The notes: a model not told the origin generated them from the letters alone. 9,796 nucleotides of DNA from Pseudomonadota bacterium (GCA_030608745.1 JAUWDQ010000089.1:1-9796), one strand, 5' to 3'; positions 1 to 6,401 are shown, numbered from the stretch's first letter. Made by a program: numbers and translations.

Positions 1-459
1 CCGGGGGGGCCGGTAATCGATGAAGTCGCAAGAAATGGAGACCCACAAGCGATTTCCTTCCCAAGGGCTTTCATCTCCAAGGATTCCTTTGATTTTAGCT
101 TCAGTGGGATCAAGACCTCCGTACTCCATTATGTGAGGGAACACCCCCAAGATCGGGTAGAAGATATCGCTGCCAGTTTTCAAGAGGCGGTAGTTGATGT
201 CCTCGTTTCAAAAGCAGTGCAAGCCGCTCGATCCCTCGATTTGCCCAGACTCGTCTTATCCGGGGGAGTGGCTTGCAACACGAGATTGCGGACCCGCTTC
301 CAGGAGATAGCTGAAAAGGAAGGCTTGGATATGAATGTCCCTTCCCCCATTCTCTGCACCGACAATGCGGCCATGATTGGGGTAATCGGACATTACTATT
401 TGGAGCGGGGGGGGACATCCCCGCTGACCCTCAATGCCTTTTCCAATTTGCCAATTTAG
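1..459 (+). CDS. tsaD: TsaD, tRNA N6-threonylcarbamoyladenosine synthase subunit (5' end outside window)
   Basis: TsaD (Gcp/Kae1/Qri7 family) transfers the threonylcarbamoyl group from threonylcarbamoyl-AMP to A37 of ANN-decoding tRNAs, working with TsaB and TsaE. The frame is open from the first base and encodes the last 152 residues of a protein that is usually about 340 long. Visible family motifs are PGGPVID at the very start, FSFSGIKT at about residues 33-40, LSGGVACNTRLR at about residues 87-98, and CTDNAAMIG near residue 120, where the Asp belongs to the metal/nucleotide site. The frame ends NLPI then TAG. No clear terminator follows. The next recognised gene is convergent. The reading is secure; only the length is limited by the window edge. 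Confidence 0.95.
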   Translation, partial: PGGPVIDEVARNGDPQAISFPRAFISKDSFDFSFSGIKTSVLHYVREHPQDRVEDIAASFQEAVVDVLVSKAVQAARSLDLPRLVLSGGVACNTRLRTRFQEIAEKEGLDMNVPSPILCTDNAAMIGVIGHYYLERGGTSPLTLNAFSNLPI

Positions 460-765
460 ACCGGTGGATAACCCGACTCACCGACGACCCCGAGTACCAG
501 CGGCCTGCCAATTATAATAAGCCCGATGCTTTCCCGGATTTTGCGAGAAAAAAATACACTACGAAGGTATTTCCTGCCGTCCCGGAGGCTTAATAAAATT
601 TTCTGGACATTACACGCCCTTCATCGATCCCACGGAGAAAAAAGGTCTACGGGGCTCATGTTTGAAAGGAGAAGATCGAGGGAGGAAGAGAGGGAGACGG
701 GCAGAAATGATTTAATGACTATTCAGGAGCTCATGGGAAAGAATTATTACTGATGTAATGGAGTT
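460..765. other. Gene-poor stretch with coding-like fragments
   Basis: No intact gene is supported in these 306 bases. An open frame starting at 526 (75 codons) has no Shine-Dalgarno and an Arg-rich, low-information translation, so I do not call it. Two neighbouring pieces in different frames look more protein-like: one through about 453-590 (containing LTDDPEYQRPANYNKPD) closed by TAA at 591, and one around 594-650 (containing GHYTPFIDPTEKK). They could be remnants of a frameshifted gene, but I do not recognise the family. A perfect TATAAT lies at 513-518 without a matching -35 box. Confidence 0.35.
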
Positions 766-1515
766 TTATTGGTTACTGAGGCCAAAATTCCCGCCGTGAA
801 TGAGAATAACTCCATCTTTGAATTGAGGGACAATAGGAGCGCTATCGATCTGAGCACAGGTATCAATATCTTTTCCCAAACCTAAACCGATGAGATACTG
901 TCCCCACTCAGATTGAAGGAGCATTTTTCGAATGTCTTTTTTATGAACACCATATAAGATTTGTGTTACCGTAGCCGTGTCACTTTTTTCCAGCTCCTCC
1001 GGTAAACTTCCAGTTAATCTGTCAACGATCATCCCGGCACATACGGCATCTCCCAGGGAGAAGACACCAAAATCGCCGGAACAAGCGATGAGGACATCAG
1101 TATTGAGGGTAAGTAATTCATTACAGACTGCGGATATATTAAGAAAAGAGGCAATAAGAACCTTCCTGGCGCTTTGCAATTGGTGCATCGCCTTTGTGCC
1201 ATTGCTCGAGGTAAATATGATATCTTTTCCCTTAACGATCTCTTCCTGATAATCATCGGGAGAATTACCGAGATCAAAGCCCTGAACCTTGACCCCTCTT
1301 TTGGCCCCGCCGAGGAGAACTTTCCCCTTTTCGAATCTTTTAGAAGCCTCTCTCGCTTCCTCGATGCTGGTTATGGGTATGAATGAAGAGCACCCATTTT
1401 TCAGCGCCATAACCGCCGATGTCGTCGCCCTCAAGACATCGATAACAACGCCGATTCTATGCTGTTTATCCTTGTATTGCACTTCATCAGCCGTAAAAGC
1501 CGCGTCAACCTTCAT
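766..1515 (-). CDS. comB: ComB-family 2-phosphosulfolactate phosphatase-like protein
   Basis: ComB hydrolyses 2-phosphosulfolactate to sulfolactate in the coenzyme M route of methanogens. Homologues are widespread in bacteria that lack coenzyme M, where the substrate is generally unproven. The protein carries the family signatures IDVLRATTS near residue 26, LGGAKRGVKVQGFDLGNSP near 69-87, TSSNGTKA near 103 and ACSGDFGVFSLGDA near 145, and its length of about 249 residues is typical. Two ATGs are adjacent (1518 and 1515). TTGAGG on the minus strand sits 2 nt from the first and 5 nt from the second, so I favour 1515. The gene is convergent with tsaD and divergent from rsmA, and no sulfolactate or coenzyme M gene is nearby. 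The family call is strong; the substrate is open. Confidence 0.9.
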   Translation of the reverse strand: MKVDAAFTADEVQYKDKQHRIGVVIDVLRATTSAVMALKNGCSSFIPITSIEEAREASKRFEKGKVLLGGAKRGVKVQGFDLGNSPDDYQEEIVKGKDIIFTSSNGTKAMHQLQSARKVLIASFLNISAVCNELLTLNTDVLIACSGDFGVFSLGDAVCAGMIVDRLTGSLPEELEKSDTATVTQILYGVHKKDIRKMLLQSEWGQYLIGLGLGKDIDTCAQIDSAPIVPQFKDGVILIHGGNFGLSNQ

Positions 1516-1518
1516 CAT

Positions 1519-1917
1519 CTATCCTCAATAGAATTCACAGGACGAATTTTATTCCTTGGCATAATCGGCAAAATAACGTGGTCCTCAGGTAAGAACGTCC
1601 GGATCAAAACAATTGAGCAAAAGCAAGAAAAAGTCAAGAAAAAACCATCTAAACGATCTCAACGAAACAAACCGAACAAACCAGATAAACCAGATAAACC
1701 GAATAAACCAGTGAAACCGCGCAAAACCGAAGGGCCAGTGGGGATCATGAGAGGGTGATCTCTATACCAATGCTTTCCGAATTACGCTATACTCTTGAAA
1801 ATCGCTACGAGGGAAGGGGAAAATTAAACCCCTTGGCGTTTCCTTCGAACTTGTTGAGAAGTTTCATAGGCAAGGACGATATTAGAGAAAGAGAAAAGGG
1901 GGGTAAAGACTGCTCGT
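1519..1917. other. Divergent intergenic region between comB and rsmA
   Basis: This stretch of about 400 bases separates two divergent genes and must hold both promoters. The best element for comB is a minus-strand -10-like TAAAAT (1546-1551), with a poor -35. On the plus strand, TATACT at 1788-1793 is a possible -10 for rsmA, again without a good -35. A purine-rich run (1886-1903) precedes rsmA. Open frames can be drawn on the plus strand (for example through 1642-1758 and 1755-1997), but they lack ribosome binding sites and consist of low-complexity Lys-Pro repeats or overlap rsmA. I therefore treat the region as noncoding. The 9-bp array inside it is listed separately. Confidence 0.5.
1642..1728. 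repeat. 9-bp tandem array, AAACCnnAT/AAACCnnAA type
   Basis: AAACC recurs at exact 9-bp spacing at 1669, 1678, 1687, 1696, 1705 and 1714. More diverged units at 1642 (AAACC), 1651 (AAACG) and 1660 (CAACG) keep the same phase, and a last AAACC at 1724 is shifted by one base. The central units are the most alike (AAACCAGAT twice in a row). Read on the plus strand in one frame they give KPN/KPD triplets. No start signal or domain supports translation, so an intergenic minisatellite is the simpler reading. Confidence 0.85.
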
Positions 1918-2799
1918 ATGACATCGGTGAGAACACTTTTGGCCAAATATTCCATCTCGCCGGCCAAGAGACTTGGTCAGCACTTCTTAACGGATAAGAG
2001 GATCATGATGGCGATTGTTCGGACTGCTGAGGTGAATTCGCAGGAGACGGTGGTGGAGGTCGGCCCCGGGCTGGGAGAGATGACGAAATTGTTGGCCTCC
2101 AAGGCAAAAAGGGTGATCGCCATCGAGATCGACGAATCCATGGTGGCCATGCTGAGGGATCGCCTGGCCGATTATGAAAACATCGTGCTTCTCCGTGGAG
2201 ATGCCTTAAAATTCGATTTCCTGCGGGAATTCCGGAAATGGGGTGAGAAGCTTAAGGTTGTGTCGAATCTTCCGTACAATATTTCCACGCAACTTCTCTT
2301 CCGTTTGGTGGAGATGAGGGAGGCCTTTTCCGGGATGACCCTCATGCTCCAGAGGGAGGTGGCGGAGAGAATTGTGGCCACCCCAGGGGGGAAACAGTAT
2401 GGGATACTATCGGTCCTGCTTCAGCTCTATTGCGATACATCCATCCGGCTCATCGTACTGCCCTCCTCCTTCTATCCCCGGCCCAAGGTCGAATCAGCGG
2501 TGGTGAGATTTGATTTTCTTCAAAAACCACGGATCGAGATTGAAAATGAACCTATTTTCCGCAAAGTGGTAAAGGCCTCCTTTGGGCATCGCCGCAAGAC
2601 CCTAAAGAATGCATTGAAAAATGCCGCTTTTTTCAGTGTAAAGGGAGAGGAGATCGAGGTGCATTTACGGAAAGCAGGGATCGACCCAAGGAGAAGGGGG
2701 GAGACTCTCACCCTACAGGAATTCGCCGCCCTCGGTGAGGTTCTATCCCAGGGCATGGCCTCCGGGGATGACTCCGCGGAGGGGAATTTCGGGGGTTGA
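1918..2799 (+). CDS. rsmA: RsmA/KsgA, 16S rRNA (A1518/A1519-N6)-dimethyltransferase
   Basis: RsmA dimethylates two adjacent adenosines in the 3'-terminal helix of 16S rRNA during late 30S assembly, using S-adenosylmethionine. Residues 19-24 (LGQHFL) are the N-terminal signature. VEVGPGLGEMT (46-56) is SAM motif I, EID (70-72) the acidic motif II, GDA (94-96) motif III, and NLPY (117-120) the catalytic motif IV. FYPRPKVESAVV (185-196) and FGHRRKTL (222-229) lie in the C-terminal half. At 293 residues it is slightly long because of a Gly/Ser/Asp-rich tail. The only good start in register is ATG at 1918. The nearest Shine-Dalgarno-like AAGGGGGG ends about 13 nt upstream, which is unusually far. 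The gene appears monocistronic. Confidence 0.96.
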   Translation: MTSVRTLLAKYSISPAKRLGQHFLTDKRIMMAIVRTAEVNSQETVVEVGPGLGEMTKLLASKAKRVIAIEIDESMVAMLRDRLADYENIVLLRGDALKFDFLREFRKWGEKLKVVSNLPYNISTQLLFRLVEMREAFSGMTLMLQREVAERIVATPGGKQYGILSVLLQLYCDTSIRLIVLPSSFYPRPKVESAVVRFDFLQKPRIEIENEPIFRKVVKASFGHRRKTLKNALKNAAFFSVKGEEIEVHLRKAGIDPRRRGETLTLQEFAALGEVLSQGMASGDDSAEGNFGG

Positions 2800-2914
2800 A
2801 GCCCCAGATGCCGGGGTATAGAGAGATGAGGGCAGCTTCAGATCTAACGCAAAACCCGCCGTTTGTTAATACGTAAGACTCAAAAGCTTTTTTCGGGTAA
2901 CTTCACAAAAAGGG

Positions 2915-2943
2915 TTGACATGTTTCCCAAATAAATTTACTAT
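2915..2943 (+). promoter_or_regulatory. Sigma70-type promoter for tRNA-Val
   Basis: A perfect -35 TTGACA (2915-2920) is followed after 17 bp by TACTAT (2938-2943), a 4/6 match to the -10 consensus. Predicted transcription would begin near 2950, about 54 bases before the tRNA. This is the strongest promoter-like element in the window and fits a stable-RNA gene. Confidence 0.75.
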
Positions 2944-2959
2944 GTTATCTAAAAAATGC

Positions 2960-2988
2960 TTGACAATAGTCGGAAAAATTGATAAAGA
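2960..2988 (+). promoter_or_regulatory. Possible second promoter upstream of tRNA-Val
   Basis: A second perfect TTGACA (2960-2965) lies 45 bp after the first. The -10 is weak: TAAAGA at 17-bp spacing (2983-2988) or GATAAA at 15 bp (2981-2986). If used, transcription would begin only about 10 bases before the tRNA. Confidence 0.4.
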
Positions 2989-3003
2989 AAATACGTTTTT
3001 AAT

Positions 3004-3078
3004 AGGCACGTAGCTCAGGGGGAGAGCGCTACCTTGACGCGGTAGAAGTCGGCGGTTCGAAACCGCCCGTGCCTACCA
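3004..3078 (+). tRNA. tRNA-Val (anticodon GAC)
   Basis: The 75-nt sequence folds into a full cloverleaf. The 7-bp acceptor AGGCACG (3004-3010) pairs with CGTGCCT (3068-3074), followed by discriminator A and an encoded CCA (3076-3078). The D arm is GCTC/GAGC. The anticodon stem CTACC/GGTAG encloses loop TTGACGC, giving anticodon GAC (Val, codons GUC/GUU). The T arm is GGCGG/CCGCC around TTCGAAA. Six T residues follow directly (3079-3084). It lies upstream of thrS in the same orientation. Confidence 0.97.
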
Positions 3079-3082
3079 TTTT

Positions 3083-3111
3083 TTGACCTCGTTTCTTTTG
3101 AGGGGTTAGAT
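3083..3111 (+). promoter_or_regulatory. Possible thrS promoter
   Basis: TTGACC (3083-3088) is a 5/6 match to the -35 box and lies 17 bp before TTAGAT (3106-3111), only a 3/6 match to the -10 box. It would give thrS its own leader of roughly 90 nt containing the hairpin at 3145-3184. The weak -10 keeps this tentative; read-through from the tRNA promoter is the alternative. Confidence 0.3.
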
Positions 3112-3144
3112 CTGTATCTCGCTCAGACATTTTGATATTGAATG

Positions 3145-3188
3145 AAAAGGCATCATTAGTGAAACCCCTGTAATGATGCCTTTTCTTG
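3145..3188 (+). terminator. Terminator-like hairpin in the tRNA-Val / thrS interval
   Basis: A perfect 14-bp inverted repeat, AAAAGGCATCATTA (3145-3158) and TAATGATGCCTTTT (3171-3184), encloses a 12-nt loop and ends in a U-rich run. It looks like an intrinsic terminator, or a bidirectional one because of the A-run on the left arm. Its right arm ends only 26 bases before the thrS ATG, leaving no room for a separate thrS promoter beyond it. thrS transcription must therefore pass through it, so it may be partial or regulated (an attenuator). Confidence 0.7.
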
Positions 3189-3210
3189 CTATCTCGAGAA
3201 GAAAAAGAGA

Positions 3211-5154
3211 ATGGAGCAGATAACAATTACCATATCGGACGGATCCGAAAGGCGGGTAAATAAGGGCATCACCATCGCGGATTTGCTGAAGGCATCCGGG
3301 AAAGATCTAACGGATCAAATCATAGCTGGGAGAGTGGATGGAGAGCTGGTGGATCTGAGTACTCCCCTGGAACGTTCCGGCTCCCTGGATTTTGTTACCC
3401 TGGATTCCGAGGATGGACTGAACATCTTACGGCATAGTACCTCCCACGTAATGGCCCACGCGGTCAAGGAGCTCTTTAAAGGGGTCAAAGTCTCTATCGG
3501 TCCTTCAATCGAGAAAGGATTTTACTATGATTTCGACTACGAAGGGTCCTTTACCCTCGATGACCTTGTCCGGATCCAGGAGAAGATGGCCGAGCTTGTC
3601 AAGCGAGATATCCCCTTTATCCGGAAAGAAATTTCCAAAGCCGAGGCCATCAGGTTCTTTGAAGAGCAAGGGGAGACCTATAAGGTTGAAATCTTAAAGG
3701 GATTGAATGACGAAAACGTCTCCGTCTATCAATCGGGTGATTTCGTAGACCTTTGTCGGGGCCCCCATATCCCGTCAATGGGGAAGATCAAGGCCTATAA
3801 GCTTCTCAGTGTAGCAGGGGCGTACTGGAGGGGAGACGAACGGAACAAAATGCTGCAAAGGATTTACGGAACGGCCTTTGCCGACCGGGATTCTCTGGAG
3901 GAGTATCTGGGGAGGATTGAGGAGGCTAAACGGCGTGACCATCGAAAATTGGGCAGGGAGTTAGATCTATTCAGTATTGACGAAGAGGCTGGGGCCGGAT
4001 TGGTAATCTATCATCCAAAGGGGGCGCTTCTCAGGACAATCATAGAGGATTTCGAGAAGAGGGAGCACCTGAGACGAGGGTACCACATCGTCATGGGGCC
4101 CCAGATTCTGAAGAAGGAGTTATGGGAGAAGTCCGGGCACCTTGAAAATTACCGGGAGCTTATGTATTTTACCACGGTTGACGAGGTCGAGTATGCCTTA
4201 AAACCGATGAATTGCCTTGCCCATATGCTGATCTTTAAGTCTAAGATCAGGAGCTATCGGGATCTGCCGATAAGGTATTTCGAACTGGGGAAGGTGCATC
4301 GGCACGAAAGGAGTGGTGTCCTGCACGGCCTTTTGAGGGTCAGGGAGTTTACACAGGACGATGCCCATATCCTGTGCAGGCCTGATCAATTGAACGACGA
4401 GATAAAGGGCATCATCGAACTGGCTATCGATTTCATGAGGGTATTTGGCTTTCGTTACAATATGGAAGTCAGCACTCGGCCCAAGAAATCCATCGGTACC
4501 GATCAGGATTGGGAAAGGGCAACCGCTGCATTATTGAAGGCCATGGAAGATAAGGGGCTGCCGTATAGTATCAATGAAGGAGAAGGTGCATTTTATGGCC
4601 CCAAGATCGATGTAAAGCTTGAAGATGCCTTGGGGAGACAATGGCAATGTGCGACAATCCAGTGTGATTTTACCTTACCCGAACGATTCGACCTCTCCTA
4701 TATCGGAACGAACGGGGAAAGGAACCGCCCCGTGATGCTTCATAGGACGATTCTCGGGACATTGGAAAGATTTATCGGTGTACTGATAGAGCATTATGGG
4801 GGCGCATTTCCCACCTGGCTTGCGCCCGTCCAGGCAATCCTATTGACGATTACCGATAAGAGCATTCCGTATGCGGAGGAGGTTTTTCGATCCTTACTCG
4901 ATAGGGGGGTTAGGGTGGAAAGGGACTTCAGGAACGAGAAGCTGGGACTGAAAGTGAGGGAAGCCCAGCTGATGAAAATTCCCTATATGCTGGTTGTCGG
5001 GGGCCGGGAGGAGGAGTCCAATACCATCTCCCCCCGGATCAGAACTGGGGAGCAGTTAAACCCCATGAAGGTAGAGGAATTTGTTACAATCGTCGAGAGG
5101 GAATGCCTCACCGAAAGAGAGGATGAAAATCCGAAGAATATGGCGAGGAGGTGA
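3211..5154 (+). CDS. thrS: Threonyl-tRNA synthetase
   Basis: This class II synthetase charges tRNA-Thr and removes mischarged Ser. The 647 residues show the full bacterial layout: TGS domain (about 1-62); editing domain with HSTSH (His75, His79) and LCRGPH (Cys182, His186); catalytic core from about 245 with motif 2 around RHERSG (364-369) and motif 3 around VMLHRTILG (508-516); and an anticodon-binding domain from about 540. The zinc ligands are Cys335, His386 (DDAH) and His511. The usual MNCPGH around the zinc Cys reads MNCLAH here. ATG 3211 matches the family start; its ribosome site (purine-rich, AAAGAGA) is weak. The stop codon lies within the infC Shine-Dalgarno region, so the two genes are probably translationally coupled. 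Confidence 0.98.
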   Translation: MEQITITISDGSERRVNKGITIADLLKASGKDLTDQIIAGRVDGELVDLSTPLERSGSLDFVTLDSEDGLNILRHSTSHVMAHAVKELFKGVKVSIGPSIEKGFYYDFDYEGSFTLDDLVRIQEKMAELVKRDIPFIRKEISKAEAIRFFEEQGETYKVEILKGLNDENVSVYQSGDFVDLCRGPHIPSMGKIKAYKLLSVAGAYWRGDERNKMLQRIYGTAFADRDSLEEYLGRIEEAKRRDHRKLGRELDLFSIDEEAGAGLVIYHPKGALLRTIIEDFEKREHLRRGYHIVMGPQILKKELWEKSGHLENYRELMYFTTVDEVEYALKPMNCLAHMLIFKSKIRSYRDLPIRYFELGKVHRHERSGVLHGLLRVREFTQDDAHILCRPDQLNDEIKGIIELAIDFMRVFGFRYNMEVSTRPKKSIGTDQDWERATAALLKAMEDKGLPYSINEGEGAFYGPKIDVKLEDALGRQWQCATIQCDFTLPERFDLSYIGTNGERNRPVMLHRTILGTLERFIGVLIEHYGGAFPTWLAPVQAILLTITDKSIPYAEEVFRSLLDRGVRVERDFRNEKLGLKVREAQLMKIPYMLVVGGREEESNTISPRIRTGEQLNPMKVEEFVTIVERECLTEREDENPKNMARR

Positions 5155-5165
5155 GAAGGGAAATT
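5146..5165 (+). promoter_or_regulatory. infC ribosome binding site and AUU start codon
   Basis: AGGAGGTGA (5146-5154) matches the complement of the 16S rRNA 3' end over 9 nt and contains the thrS stop codon. An in-frame ATT at 5163 lies 8 nt beyond it. The only conventional start nearby, GTG at 5151, is inside the Shine-Dalgarno itself and so has essentially no spacing. Confidence 0.75.
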
Positions 5166-5720
5166 AAAAAGCAAGGGAAAGGGGTACGGCAGGAAGTAAG
5201 GGTTAACAGGCGGATTAGGGCCAGGGAAGTTCGGGTGATAGATCCCGACGGAGAGCAATTGGGCATCATGCTATTGGATGACGCTTTAAATAAGGCAGTG
5301 GACATGGATTTGGATTTAGTGGAAGTGGCGACGAAATCTGATCCCCCCGTCTGCCGGATTATGGATTACGGGAAATTCAAGTATGAACAGAGCAAGAAGA
5401 GCCAAGAGTCGAGAAAGAAACAAACAGTCATCCACCTGAAAGAAATCAAGTTGAGGCCGAAGACAGATGAACATGATTTTCAGTTCAAAGTCCGCCACAT
5501 GGAGCGATTCCTCAAGGAGGGGAACAAGGTCAAAGTCTCCATGATATTCAGGGGAAGGGAGATCACGCATCCGGATATTGGGGAGAAGATCTTGAAGCGG
5601 GTCATTGACTTTACCAAGGAATGTGGTGTAGTTGAGCAGGCCCCCAAGCGAGAGGGAAGGGCTATGAACATGATCCTCGCCCCGCTTCAAAGTACTAAGA
5701 GCCGAACCTCCGTCGATTAA
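5163..5720 (+). CDS. infC: Translation initiation factor IF-3, probable AUU start
   Basis: IF-3 binds the 30S subunit, keeps subunits apart and discriminates against non-canonical start codons and initiator mispairing. From the ATT at 5163 the product is 185 residues. It has an N-domain (about 12-80, with EQLGI at 31-35, PPVCRIMDYGKFKYE at 61-75), a Lys-rich linker (78-87) and a C-domain (about 90-175, with KEIKLRP at 93-99, FRGREITHPDIG at 129-140 and MILAPL at 170-175). The N-terminus MKKQGKGVRQEVRVNRRIRA parallels the E. coli start MKGGKRVQ. An automated caller would likely choose GTG 5151, four codons upstream and overlapping thrS by 4 bp. An AUU start makes infC translation sensitive to IF-3 level in E. 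coli, and the same is inferred here. Confidence 0.96.
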   Translation: MKKQGKGVRQEVRVNRRIRAREVRVIDPDGEQLGIMLLDDALNKAVDMDLDLVEVATKSDPPVCRIMDYGKFKYEQSKKSQESRKKQTVIHLKEIKLRPKTDEHDFQFKVRHMERFLKEGNKVKVSMIFRGREITHPDIGEKILKRVIDFTKECGVVEQAPKREGRAMNMILAPLQSTKSRTSVD

Positions 5721-5748
5721 ATCCAGGCGTATTTTCGGATTTTGAGGA

Positions 5749-5791
5749 TTTCCCCTTTCTTTTGTGAGCTTTGAGGGGAGAGAACAAAGCT
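5749..5791 (+). promoter_or_regulatory. Candidate H-type pseudoknot upstream of rpmI (possible L20 operator)
   Basis: Two interleaved perfect complementarities fill the infC-rpmI gap. TCCCCT (5751-5756) pairs with AGGGGA (5774-5779), extendable by U-G and U-A to 5749-5781. AGCTTTG (5767-5773) pairs with CAAAGCT (5785-5791). The right arm of the first helix abuts the left arm of the second, as in a coaxially stacked pseudoknot. The structure ends one base before the rpmI Shine-Dalgarno (AAGGAG, 5793-5798). In E. coli, L20 represses rpmI-rplT translation through a pseudoknot at this locus. Function here is inferred. Confidence 0.5.
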
Positions 5792-5805
5792 GAAGGAGTG
5801 AAGGT

Positions 5806-6003
5806 GTGCCGAAAATAAAGACGAACAGAGGAGCAGCGAAACGGTTCAGAAAGACGTCCACCGGTAAGGTGAGAAGGAAAAAGGCCTTTGCGAGTCATAT
5901 CTTAACGAAAAAAAGCAGGAAGAGGAAGAGGAACCTGAGGGCCTCTACCTTAGTGGACAAAACCAACTCGAAGGCCATAAAGAAATTGATTCCCTATGCG
6001 TAG
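5806..6003 (+). CDS. rpmI: Ribosomal protein bL35
   Basis: bL35 is a small, very basic protein of the 50S subunit. The 65 residues show the family pattern: PKIKTNRGAAKRFRKTSTGKV at the start, a Lys/Arg-rich middle containing HILTKKSRKRKRNL, and a C-terminus KKLIPYA. The start is GTG at 5806, preceded by AAGGAG (5793-5798) at 7-nt spacing. It lies 85 bases after infC and 44 before rplT. Translation is probably controlled by the structure immediately upstream and coupled to rplT. Confidence 0.97.
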   Translation: MPKIKTNRGAAKRFRKTSTGKVRRKKAFASHILTKKSRKRKRNLRASTLVDKTNSKAIKKLIPYA

Positions 6004-6047
6004 GGATTTGGTCGGGACAATGACGGCTGGGTGGAAGGAGAAGTGCC

Positions 6048-6401
6048 ATGGCAAGGGTTAAAAGAGGAACCAGGGGCACCAGGCGGAGGAAAAAGGTTTT
6101 AAAAATGGCCAAGGGGTATAGGGGGGGCAGGGGAAGGCTCTTCCGAAGCGCCACCGAAGCCGTAAACCGTGCCATGCATTACGCCTATAGGGATAGAAAG
6201 GTTAGGAAGAGGGAGTTTAGACAGTTGTGGATCACGAGGATTAACGCCGCTGCAAGATCGAACGGCATTTCTTATAGTCAATTTATCAATGGATTGAGGA
6301 GGGCAGAGGTATCCGTTGATCGAAAAATTCTATCGGATTTGGCTGTATCCGACCCAGCGGGATTTACCAAGATAGCTCAATTGGCCAAGGAGCATCTCTG
6401 A
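6048..6401 (+). CDS. rplT: Ribosomal protein bL20
   Basis: bL20 binds 23S rRNA early in 50S assembly and, in several bacteria, represses its own operon by binding mRNA that mimics its rRNA site. The 117-residue length is typical. Signatures are MARVKRGT at the start, the basic N-terminal extension containing KMAKGYRGGRGRLFR, the central RDRKVRKREFRQLWITRINAA, and the globular end containing GLRRAEVSVDRKILSDLAV. ATG 6048 has AAGGAG (6035-6040) at 7-nt spacing. T-runs at 6422-6428 and 6431-6436 follow the stop codon, but I see no strong stem in front of them. Confidence 0.98.
   Translation: MARVKRGTRGTRRRKKVLKMAKGYRGGRGRLFRSATEAVNRAMHYAYRDRKVRKREFRQLWITRINAAARSNGISYSQFINGLRRAEVSVDRKILSDLAVSDPAGFTKIAQLAKEHL

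Noticed and set aside
526..753. 75-codon plus-strand open frame after tsaD
   Set aside because: It has no Shine-Dalgarno, an Arg/Glu-rich low-information translation, and no recognisable domain.
1459..1758. Plus-strand open frame containing the Lys-Pro repeat
   Set aside because: It begins antisense inside comB, has no ribosome site, and its repeat text follows from the 9-bp array.
1755..1997. GTG-started frame overlapping the start of rsmA
   Set aside because: It is out of frame with rsmA, has no domain and lacks a ribosome site; it reads as a shadow of the leader and gene start.
2791..2816. GC-rich hairpins just after rsmA (GGGG/CCCC and CCCC/GGGG)
   Set aside because: The stems are only 4 bp, mutually exclusive, and no T-run follows, so I do not call a terminator.
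3029..3226. Minus-strand open frame ending in a GTGGFEPPTS-like peptide
   Set aside because: This peptide is the well-known false translation of the antisense strand of a tRNA gene; the frame overlaps tRNA-Val and its leader.
5316..5861. 181-codon minus-strand frame opposite infC
   Set aside because: It is fully antisense to a well-conserved infC and has no independent support.
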